29,527 nt of DNA from JAPEKQ01 sp964516845 (GTDB lineage Bacteria; Joyebacterota; Joyebacteria; Joyebacterales; Joyebacteraceae). Below, in pieces: positions 7,767 through 14,703 of this stretch. The translations under genes were made by a program, and so were the position numbers. Below the pieces are notes generated by a model. That model was given only the letters and a program-made list of their open reading frames with translations, ran no database searches and had not been told where the DNA came from. Positions within the stretch are counted from its first letter, which is position 1; each line of letters begins with the position of its first letter. Location of the stretch: positions 1 to 29,527 of the forward strand of contig CAZEXP010000027.1 of the NCBI GenBank assembly GCA_964516845.1, written 5' to 3'.

Positions 7767-8758
7767 ACCGCGCCGTCCCACGTTCCGCTCGTCAGACCGT
7801 GGACCAGGAGCCCGACCGTTGCCGCGGCAGGAATGCCCCGACGGATGTCGACGTCGGCCCGGTAGAAGAGCTCGATGCCCCTGGCGTACTCCCGTGATGT
7901 CCTGAGCATGGCCGCTTCGCGAAGATCTCTGATGCCCGAGAGCATGACCCGCGACTGCCCGCCGGCCGGCGAGCGGCCACCTGCCCCCGACCGGACAAGC
8001 CAGAGCGCCGTCCAGCACCCGAAGAGCTGCGAGACCAGCTGTGCGGGTTCGACACCACCGTCCACGAGTTCGGAGAGCCGCGCCAACGCGTCGCCGGACC
8101 GCCCCTCGGCCACCGCGGCCGCCAGATCTCCCAGACTGGACGCCTTGGCTCCGACGACGGTCTCGATATCCGCGACAGTCACGGTGCCCGATGAGCAGTA
8201 CGACTCGAGCTTGCCGAGTTCGTTGTCCACGCGGCTGAGATCCCCGCTCGTCCAGTCCACGAGTACGGCCATCGCATCTTCCTCGACCTTGAGCCCACGC
8301 TCTTCCGCCATGCGCGCGGCGAGCGCGGTCAACGCATCAGGACCGAGACTTCCGCATTCGACGACGGCGGCGCTCGCGAGCAGACCCTGTTCGAACTTGT
8401 TGCGGCCGGACAGACGAGAGAAGCTCACGAGCGCGACGCACGAGGTCTCGTACGGCGCTCGCACGTAGTCCAGAAGCTTCGTCCGCTGCGCGGGGCTCAG
8501 GCCCTCGAATTCGTAGACGACTGTCAACCGTCGATCGGAGAGCATCGGCACCGTTCCCGCCTGCGAGACGATGGCCTCGGCCGTCGTCTCACGACCGCTC
8601 AGGCTCACGAAGTCGAAGGCGTCGCTCCCGGGCGTCAGGACCGCGCGCTTGAGCAGACGAACACCGAGGCGCGACAGATACGGCTCCTCCCCGTGAAACA
8701 GAAGGACCGGTGGGATCGTACCCGACGCCAGCGATCTCTGGAGTTCAGCGAATGTCAC
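7763..8758 (-). CDS. holA: DNA polymerase III delta subunit
   Basis: The 331-residue product is the clamp-loader subunit that opens the sliding clamp. It has the family's opening (LLFHGEEPYLSRLGVRLLK), the degenerate AAA+ fold without a Walker A motif, the internal stretch RLSGRNKFEQGL, and C-terminal collar helices. The length is usual for HolA. The GTG start has GGAGG about seven bases upstream, and lptE ends 12 bases before; the lptE-holA order is the one seen in E. coli. Its stop overlaps the nth start by four bases, so lptE, holA, nth and the cytochrome probably share a message. Confidence 0.92.
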   Translation of the reverse strand: MTFAELQRSLASGTIPPVLLFHGEEPYLSRLGVRLLKRAVLTPGSDAFDFVSLSGRETTAEAIVSQAGTVPMLSDRRLTVVYEFEGLSPAQRTKLLDYVRAPYETSCVALVSFSRLSGRNKFEQGLLASAAVVECGSLGPDALTALAARMAEERGLKVEEDAMAVLVDWTSGDLSRVDNELGKLESYCSSGTVTVADIETVVGAKASSLGDLAAAVAEGRSGDALARLSELVDGGVEPAQLVSQLFGCWTALWLVRSGAGGRSPAGGQSRVMLSGIRDLREAAMLRTSREYARGIELFYRADVDIRRGIPAAATVGLLVHGLTSGTWDGAV

Positions 8759-8770
8759 ACAGCCTCCGCC

Positions 8771-9286
8771 CTACCATCCCTGCACGGTCTTGGACAATAC
8801 GTCTTCCGAGAGCTTCTCATATGCGCGGGTCTGCGCCTCTTCCTCCGAGGTCAGCTCCCCCGAATCCCCCGACACCGAGTAGACGGACCAACCCTCGACC
8901 TCCTCCTCCCAGACCGCGCTCCCTCGCGTGACGTCCTCGTACGTGAGACGCGCCACAACGCGGACCTTGTACTCGAGGGGATTTCCGCCGGCGTCGTACG
9001 ACATCACGGGGCGCTCGTAAAGCACGACGGTTCCACGAAGAACCGAATCGGCCTCGTCCTCGCCGACAACGCGCAGCGTATTGTCCGAGGTGAACTGCTC
9101 GATCAGCGCGTTGGTGATACCCAACTCGGCGCCATACTCCAGGGTCTCGTTCTGGAGGATCGGGATCGCGATCGTGGAGATGTGAGTCTTGGCGGCCGCG
9201 GAGAAGCCGTAGTGGGAACAGCCAACGGTCATTGCGAGCGTCGCCAGCAGGAGCGCACAGAGCACAATCATCGCAGTTCTCGTCAC
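8771..9286 (-). CDS. lptE: LPS-assembly lipoprotein LptE
   Basis: This is a 171-residue lipoprotein. The signal peptide (MIVLCALLLATLAM) ends at a lipobox-like TVGC. The mature part has the LptE pattern: YGFSAAAKTHISTIAIPILQ, then NETLEYGAELGITNALIEQF and a run ending in ADSVLRGTVV. LptE plugs the LptD barrel and delivers lipopolysaccharide to the outer leaflet. The start GTG 9286 overlaps the stop of the upstream regulator gene by four bases; the longer frame upstream is a shadow of that gene. The presence of LptE argues for an LPS-bearing outer membrane. It is followed by holA, as in many diderms. Confidence 0.88.
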   Translation of the reverse strand: MTRTAMIVLCALLLATLAMTVGCSHYGFSAAAKTHISTIAIPILQNETLEYGAELGITNALIEQFTSDNTLRVVGEDEADSVLRGTVVLYERPVMSYDAGGNPLEYKVRVVARLTYEDVTRGSAVWEEEVEGWSVYSVSGDSGELTSEEEAQTRAYEKLSEDVLSKTVQGW

Positions 9287-10698
9287 TCCGCCTCCTCCCG
9301 CATCCGCTTCCTCAGAGTGTTGCGGCTGATGCCCAGCAGCTTTGCTGCGCGGACCTGGTTCCCATCGCACTCCTCGAGCGCGGCGCGAACGAGCTCCTCT
9401 TCCACGATTGCCGTGACCGATTCCGCGATCGTCTCCTCCCCGGCATCGATCCGCCGGTCGAAATCCGACCGTACCGCCACCGCGAGATCGTTGCACGATG
9501 CTCCGGTCGCCGGCCAGGACTCGCGCCCCGCCCTGATGACCTCGAAATCCTCGGGGACCAGGATCCCGGTCCTGTTGAACGCCACGGCTCCATGCACGGA
9601 CTGCTCCAGCTCGCGGACGTTCCACGGCCACGGGTACTGCCGCAGGAGCTCGATCGCCGCCGGCGAGATGCCGTCGATCTCGCGATGCATCTTGGCCGCC
9701 GCGCGGCGCAGGAAGTGCTCCGCCAGGTACGCGATGTCCTCTCGACGGTCGCGAAGCGGGGGCATGAACAGCGAGACGACCTTCAGGCGATAGAACAGGT
9801 CGACGCGGAAGCTCCCTTCCTTCATAAGCGATACGAGACTGTGGCTTGTCGCCGCAACGACGCGGACGTCCGAGCGCACCTTCTTCCGCGTCCCGGGGCG
9901 TTCGAACGATCCGTCCTCGAGTATGGATAGGACGCGCGCCTGTGTCTCGAGGTTCATCGCGTCGATCTCATCGAAGAAGAGCGTGCCCTCGTCCGCCATC
10001 TCGACACGCCCGATCTCCGACGCCGTATGCGAACCGGACCGCCCGGCGTCGTCCACGGTCCCGCCGAAGAGATCGAGTTCGAGCGAGTCAGGAGTCAGCG
10101 TGGAGCAGTTGACCGCAACGAATGGCCCGCCGCGACGATCGCTGTTGTAGTGCAGCGCCCGGGCGACGAGTTCCTTGCCGGTTCCGGGTTCCCCCTGGAT
10201 GAGCACCGCCACACCGGTCTCGGCGACCTGCCCGATCAGTTTGTGGATCTCGATCATCTCGGGCGTCCGCCCGACGATGGCGCCGAGTTCCTCAACGTCA
10301 CCGGGTCCCGGCGAACCGATCGTTTGGATGAGACCGCCGTCTCCGGACAGAGCTCGGCGGACCGCGTCCGCCAGACCGCCGGGGAGCGTCTCGCGCGGAA
10401 GGTAGTCGTAGGCGCCCTCCCGCATCGACTCGATCGCGCCCTTGCTGCTGGTCTGCTCGGCCGTCACGATGATCGGAAGCCGCCGGTCGCGTTCCTTCAC
10501 CGCGCGCACGACCGCCGTCGCGCGGGGTTTCTCGATAGCCTGCTCCACGACGATAAGATCCGGGAGGCTCTCGTCGAGCGCGGCGAGCATACCCTCGCCG
10601 TCGCTCCATATCTTCGTATCGTAGATGTGTGGCGGGAGTGCGGCGAGCAGATCAGCCGCATGCTCACTGCTTCGATCGAGGATCCAGATCTGCTTCAC
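9283..10698 (-). CDS. NtrC-family AAA+ regulator with degenerate receiver and no GAFTGA loop
   Basis: This 471-residue protein has a receiver-like domain (1-115), an AAA+ core (about 140-370) and a Fis-type helix-turn-helix (about 440-466, ending GISRNTLRKRM). Walker A is GEPGTGKE (169-176), Walker B GTLFFDEID (238-246), and the arginine-finger region FRVDLFYRL is at 297-305. Two normal functional marks are missing. The receiver has Glu at 52 where the phosphorylated Asp should be and Arg at 102 for the usual Lys. Between LFGG and IGRVE, the sigma54-contacting GAFTGA loop is replaced by TVDDAGRSGSHTASE. It may act without phosphorylation and perhaps not on sigma54; TyrR and the R. capsulatus NtrC are known sigma70-acting relatives without the loop. 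The GTG start has GGGAGG upstream. The gene overlaps lptE by four bases. Confidence 0.9.
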   Translation of the reverse strand: MKQIWILDRSSEHAADLLAALPPHIYDTKIWSDGEGMLAALDESLPDLIVVEQAIEKPRATAVVRAVKERDRRLPIIVTAEQTSSKGAIESMREGAYDYLPRETLPGGLADAVRRALSGDGGLIQTIGSPGPGDVEELGAIVGRTPEMIEIHKLIGQVAETGVAVLIQGEPGTGKELVARALHYNSDRRGGPFVAVNCSTLTPDSLELDLFGGTVDDAGRSGSHTASEIGRVEMADEGTLFFDEIDAMNLETQARVLSILEDGSFERPGTRKKVRSDVRVVAATSHSLVSLMKEGSFRVDLFYRLKVVSLFMPPLRDRREDIAYLAEHFLRRAAAKMHREIDGISPAAIELLRQYPWPWNVRELEQSVHGAVAFNRTGILVPEDFEVIRAGRESWPATGASCNDLAVAVRSDFDRRIDAGEETIAESVTAIVEEELVRAALEECDGNQVRAAKLLGISRNTLRKRMREEAE

Positions 10699-10716
10699 GG
10701 ATGCCTCCCGAGCGCG

Positions 10717-11652
10717 TCACCCCTGCGAGCGAAACCACTCGACCGTGAGTTCGATGCCCTCGTCGAGTCCCATCGCCGGCGAGAACCCGAGCATGCTCCT
10801 GGCCCGCGAAATGTCCGCGAAAGAGTGCTTCACATCGCCCGGGCGCTCGTCCTCATAGACGGCGTCGATCGCGGTACCGATGAGCTTCTGCAGACGCCGG
10901 TAGAGCTCGTTCACCGTAATGGTATCACCGCGAGCGATGTTGAACACGTTCCCCTCAACCCCCTTCGCCTCCGAAGCGAGAACGTTGGCGTCGACAACGC
11001 TCGAAACGTAGGTGAAGTCGCGGGACTGCTCTCCATCACCATAGATGGTCGGCGCGCGTCCCTCGAGGAGCCGCGACGCGAAGATGGGCACGACGGCCGC
11101 GTACTGCGATCCCGGGTCCTGTCGTGGCCCGAACACGTTGAAATACCGCAGGCACACGGTCTCCAGACCGTAGAGCCCATGGAACGTCCGCGTGTAGTAC
11201 TCGCCGGCGAGCTTCGCCACGGCATACGGTGACATCGGATGCGCCGGCATCTCCTCGTGCTTCGGCAGTTCCGGTGTGTCACCGTAGACCGACGAGGAAC
11301 TCGAGTAGACGAACCGGCGCACGCCGGCGTCCCGGCTCGCAACGAGCATGTTGAGCGATCCCACCACATTCACATCGTTGGACGCGATGGGATCATCGAC
11401 CGAGCGTGGCACGGAAGCGAGCGCGGCGAGATGGAAGACCGTGTCCATTCCATCAACCGCCTTCGCAACCTCCGCCTCGTTGCGAATGTCACCCTCGAAG
11501 ACCTCGACGCGACCGGCAAGATGAGCGATGTTCTCGCGCCTGCCGGTCGAGAAGTTATCCAGAATGCGCACCTCGTGCCCGAGATCGGCGAGACCCTCCG
11601 CGAGATGCGAGCCGATAAACCCTGCTCCCCCGGTAACAAGCTTGCCTGCCAT
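10717..11652 (-). CDS. NAD-dependent nucleotide-sugar 4-epimerase (SDR family)
   Basis: The 311-residue protein is an extended short-chain dehydrogenase of the GalE/WbpP/TviC group. The Rossmann motif GGAGFIG is at 8-14, the catalytic serine run SSSSSVYG at 117-124, and the Tyr-X3-Lys pair is Y143/K147. The sequence SRDFTYVSSVVDAN is typical of UDP-GlcNAc or UDP-GlcNAcA epimerases. It sits 60 bases downstream of a UDP-HexNAc 6-dehydrogenase, the same pairing as TviB/TviC and WbpO/WbpP, so the likely product of the pair is UDP-GalNAcA; the exact substrate cannot be fixed from sequence. The ATG start has GGAG seven bases upstream. The regulator gene follows after 18 bases. Confidence 0.88.
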   Translation of the reverse strand: MAGKLVTGGAGFIGSHLAEGLADLGHEVRILDNFSTGRRENIAHLAGRVEVFEGDIRNEAEVAKAVDGMDTVFHLAALASVPRSVDDPIASNDVNVVGSLNMLVASRDAGVRRFVYSSSSSVYGDTPELPKHEEMPAHPMSPYAVAKLAGEYYTRTFHGLYGLETVCLRYFNVFGPRQDPGSQYAAVVPIFASRLLEGRAPTIYGDGEQSRDFTYVSSVVDANVLASEAKGVEGNVFNIARGDTITVNELYRRLQKLIGTAIDAVYEDERPGDVKHSFADISRARSMLGFSPAMGLDEGIELTVEWFRSQG

Positions 11653-11712
11653 TCGATTCTCCAGATCAGTGCGCCCCGGTGCATCGGGTTCGTTCCCGGG
11701 CGCGGCCAGATC

Positions 11713-13005
11713 CTATATCTTCAGAATGTGATCCGCCTTGAATCCCTTGAGCGCGTTTCTGCTGTCGACGATCGGGACTCCAGCCGCGACGATCTCCTCG
11801 TAGTCGAACGCCGAGTGAGCGGTCGCTATGACCAGACAGTCGAATCCGCGCAGAGCCTCCGGCGTCGGGTCCACGCTCCGCATCGTCATATCCCCGTCCA
11901 CGAGCGTTGGCACGTGAGGGTCGGAGAACGCCACGTCGGCGCCCTTCTCCCGAAGGAGCTTGATGACATCGAGCGAAGGCGACTCCCTCAGGTCGTCGAT
12001 ATCCGCCTTGTACGCTGCTCCAAGCACCAGCACGCGCGAACCGCGTACCGCCTTGCGCTGATCGTTGAGAGCGTCTGTGATCTTGGCGACGACGTAGTAC
12101 GGCATCTGGCCGTTGATCTGACCCGCCAGCTCAATGAAGCGGGCTTCGAAACCGGCCTCCTTGGCCTTCCAGGACAGATAGAACGGGTCGATCGGGATGC
12201 AGTGGCCGCCGAGACCGGGTCCCGGATAGAACGCCATGAACCCGAACGGCTTCGTGGCGGCTGCGTCGATGACCTCCCAGACGTCGATCCCCATGCGATC
12301 ACACATGAGGGCCATCTCGTTGACCAGACCGATATTGACGCTCCGGAACGTGTTCTCCAGAAGCTTGACGGTCTCCGCGACCTTCGTCGACGACACCGGC
12401 ACGACCGGCCCGAGCGTCATCTTGTACAGGATCGTCGCATGCTCCGTGCACGCCGCTGTCACACCTCCGACGACCTTCGGGATGTTCTTCGTGGTCCACT
12501 GCTCGTTGCCGGGATCGACGCGCTCGGGCGAGAACGCGAGGTAGAAGTCCTCACCCACCGTCAACCCGGTCTGCTCGATCCGCGACAGGATGATCTCATC
12601 GGTCGTCCCGGGATAGGTCGTACTCTCGAGAATGATGAGCATGCCCTTGTGAACGTACTTCTCGATCTCGTTCACAGCGGCGTTGACGAACGAGATGTCA
12701 GGGTCCTTCGTCTTCCGGAGCGGCGTCGGGACGCAGATATCAACGGTGTCGAGGTCCGCGAGCACCGCGTAGTCGGTCGTCGCCAGGAACGTGCCGTTCT
12801 TCACCGCCTCCCTCACCCATTCGGACGGCACGTCGGCGATGTACGACTCGCCTGCCATCAGCTGCCGGACCTTCTCAGCGTTGTTGTCGATCCCGACGAC
12901 CGTGAAGCCCGCGCGAGCGAACTCCATTGAGAGCGGCAGGCCGACGTAACCGAGACCGATGACACCGAGACGAGCCTGCCTGGACTCGAGTTTCTCCCTG
13001 AGCAC
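11713..13005 (-). CDS. UDP-N-acetyl-hexosamine 6-dehydrogenase
   Basis: The 430-residue protein belongs to the UDP-glucose/GDP-mannose dehydrogenase family, which oxidises C6 of a nucleotide sugar twice using NAD. The Rossmann motif GLGYVG is at 17-22 and the catalytic cysteine is C269 in GGHCIPIDPFYL. The C-terminal UDP-binding domain contains LGAAYKADIDDLRESPS. The length and the PIDPFYLSWKA stretch are closer to the UDP-GlcNAc type (WbpA, WecC, TviB) than to UDP-glucose dehydrogenase. The GTG start follows AAGGAGG by about six bases. With the epimerase downstream it probably makes an amino-uronic acid for a surface polysaccharide or LPS; no glycosyltransferase lies in the window. Confidence 0.92.
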   Translation of the reverse strand: MLREKLESRQARLGVIGLGYVGLPLSMEFARAGFTVVGIDNNAEKVRQLMAGESYIADVPSEWVREAVKNGTFLATTDYAVLADLDTVDICVPTPLRKTKDPDISFVNAAVNEIEKYVHKGMLIILESTTYPGTTDEIILSRIEQTGLTVGEDFYLAFSPERVDPGNEQWTTKNIPKVVGGVTAACTEHATILYKMTLGPVVPVSSTKVAETVKLLENTFRSVNIGLVNEMALMCDRMGIDVWEVIDAAATKPFGFMAFYPGPGLGGHCIPIDPFYLSWKAKEAGFEARFIELAGQINGQMPYYVVAKITDALNDQRKAVRGSRVLVLGAAYKADIDDLRESPSLDVIKLLREKGADVAFSDPHVPTLVDGDMTMRSVDPTPEALRGFDCLVIATAHSAFDYEEIVAAGVPIVDSRNALKGFKADHILKI

Positions 13006-13100
13006 CTCTTCCTCCTTGTCGCCATGCGATGCTTGCGACGAGCTACGTCGTCGTGCGGCGGGCTGGCCCGCCCGGGCTCCCGATGCAGACTGACAACCCC

Positions 13101-13128
13101 GCCCCGTGCACAGTGCGCACGACGGGGC
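13101..13128 (-). terminator. Hairpin after the HAD-kinase gene, possible terminator
   Basis: GCCCCGT (13101-13107) pairs with ACGGGGC (13122-13128); the loop contains the self-complementary GTGCGCAC. It lies 12 bases beyond the kinase stop. The following minus-strand bases (GGGGTTGTC) are not a clean U-run. Confidence 0.4.
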
Positions 13129-13139
13129 GCCTCAAGATG

Positions 13140-14411
13140 TCAGACCGCACCAATGGCCACAGCCAGAGATACCATGCCAGCAGACGCCAGCGGAAGCAAC
13201 AGGTTATCGAACGCCCCGATGGGCAGCGATTCCAGCAGACTGACGGCCAGACCGACCGCAAGTGCCCACGGGACTGACACATAGAACATAGCAACAATCG
13301 CGCCTACTCCGAAGAGCGAGAGCGATCCAACGACGGTCTTGGCTGGATTGTGGAGCAGCGGCGTCTTTCCGAACATCCGCCCGACGATGCTGGCGACCCC
13401 GTCGCCCACCGCCAGGGTCAGGATGCCGGCCGTGGCCGCCGGAAGCGGAAAGAACCTGAGTACGAGCCAGATGCCGAGACCGTAGAGCAGCGGTCCGAGA
13501 ACGACCCCCCGGGCCTCACCCGCGCGCATGGAATGCCAGGTCACGAACGAGAACACCGGGAGCGCCACCCCGAGAAGCCGAAAGAGCTCCGAGAGGACGA
13601 ACAGCAGCGTGACCGAGCTGACGAGCCAGAGCGCGAAGGGCCGGTTCCAGCCCGCGATCAGCGGGACGACAACGGCGCAGACATGGATACCCTTCCGGAA
13701 GAGCTCGTGGCGCACCGCAAGCCAGTGCGGAGTGATCCCCGTCGTGTGGCCTTCCGGGAAGAACTCGAGGAGCTCCAGGAGATTTCCCGTGTGGAGAACG
13801 AAGCTCGCGCGCTTCGTCACGGCGACCTCGGGGTTGACCGCGATGCTTCGCCAGGCCGCCTCGACGATGTCCATGTTGCTCGCGTCGTCGACGATGACCG
13901 TCGTCTCGTGCCAGCCCGCTCCCCACCTCTCGAGAATGCGCTCCAGGCTCCTTCGTTTCCCGCGCGCCGAGTGGCGCTCGCCCAGCAGCCTGCCGGTGAG
14001 GCGGCCGTCGAGACGCTCGAGAAGCACGCCGTATGCCGCCTGCGCGCCGAGGTGTGCCGCCATCCGCTCCAGGACTTCCTGCGGAACACCCGCGCTGACC
14101 AGCACGACGAGGTACCCGGAGTCTCGAAGTCTGGCGCAGAGCTCCTGCGCCCCGTCGGTAAGCCGCAGCGACTCTCCCGTCGCGAACAGGTCCGCCATCG
14201 TTCGGCCGGCGAGGAGGCCATAGGCGCGCTCGACGGCCTCGCGGACGTCGATGGCGCCGACCTTCAGCTGGAATCCAAGCCAGAGTGTGCGAAGCCAGAC
14301 GATGGGACCCGCGTCGCGGGCGGCGCTGACAAGGAACAGGCGTCTGAGAAGCACCCCGTCGACATCGAACGCGACCACACCGCGTCTCTGTCCGCCCAGG
14401 CTAGGCTCCAC
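13140..14411 (-). CDS. Fusion of HAD-type phosphatase and CTP-dependent lipid-alcohol kinase
   Basis: The 423-residue protein joins two domains. Residues about 10-210 form a HAD (SerB-like) phosphatase: nucleophile motif DVDG (D16, D18), VSAG with S106, lysine K152, and the acidic motif VDDASNMD (175-181). Residues about 225-423 form a membrane domain of the dolichol kinase/Dgk1/VTE5 family: RKGIHV (239-244), AVGDGVASIVGR (334-345), KTVVGS (358-363) and DNLLLP (402-407), with several hydrophobic helices. Known members phosphorylate dolichol, diacylglycerol or phytol with CTP. Having both a phosphatase and a kinase suggests control of one polyprenyl or lipid phosphate pool, but that is inference. 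I chose GTG 14411 because GGAGG lies four bases upstream; it overlaps the upstream small gene by 11 bases. Confidence 0.85.
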   Translation of the reverse strand: MEPSLGGQRRGVVAFDVDGVLLRRLFLVSAARDAGPIVWLRTLWLGFQLKVGAIDVREAVERAYGLLAGRTMADLFATGESLRLTDGAQELCARLRDSGYLVVLVSAGVPQEVLERMAAHLGAQAAYGVLLERLDGRLTGRLLGERHSARGKRRSLERILERWGAGWHETTVIVDDASNMDIVEAAWRSIAVNPEVAVTKRASFVLHTGNLLELLEFFPEGHTTGITPHWLAVRHELFRKGIHVCAVVVPLIAGWNRPFALWLVSSVTLLFVLSELFRLLGVALPVFSFVTWHSMRAGEARGVVLGPLLYGLGIWLVLRFFPLPAATAGILTLAVGDGVASIVGRMFGKTPLLHNPAKTVVGSLSLFGVGAIVAMFYVSVPWALAVGLAVSLLESLPIGAFDNLLLPLASAGMVSLAVAIGAV

Positions 14412-14637
14412 GACGCCTCCCGATGAGAATGAGTACACCGACCGCCGCTCTCCAGCCGGCGATCGCGAGCATCACGACGGGCACGTAGAAGAACCTGTCC
14501 CCGTAGACCTGGGCGACGGAGCCCTGGAAGCGCGTGACGGCCACCGCGAGCATGCAGGCGAGCGCAATGTTCACGATCCCGAGCACCACGCGCCTGACAC
14601 GGTCCTCTGCATCCCGTCTGTCGCGATGAGCAGGCAT
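14401..14637 (-). CDS. Small two-helix membrane protein, unknown function
   Basis: The 78-residue product has a charged start (MPAHRDRRDAEDRVRR), a first hydrophobic helix at about 17-36, a second at about 48-72, and a basic end (GRRRGA). It matches no family I can name. A ribosome site (AAGGGGA) precedes the ATG, and its 3' end holds the ribosome site and start of the HAD-kinase fusion, so the two are probably translated together. This makes it a candidate partner or membrane chaperone of the kinase. It could also be a non-essential small ORF, but its hydrophobic pattern and position argue for a real gene. Confidence 0.6.
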   Translation of the reverse strand: MPAHRDRRDAEDRVRRVVLGIVNIALACMLAVAVTRFQGSVAQVYGDRFFYVPVVMLAIAGWRAAVGVLILIGRRRGA

Positions 14638-14703
14638 CCCGGTCCCCTTGCAGGGCGCGGTCGCCGCGAAATCCCTCGCGACGTCACCCCGTCAGCGTAC
14701 TGC

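Noticed and set aside
7767..8018. Upstream extension of nth
   Set aside because: It lies inside holA, has no domain, and GTG 7766 has the coupled GTGA overlap seen at other junctions.
9287..9631. Upstream extension of lptE
   Set aside because: It is a shadow of the regulator gene; the lipoprotein signal peptide begins a few codons after GTG 9286.
11239..12930. Plus-strand frame of 563 codons opposite the sugar dehydrogenase
   Set aside because: It is the antisense of two well-defined enzymes and shows no family features.
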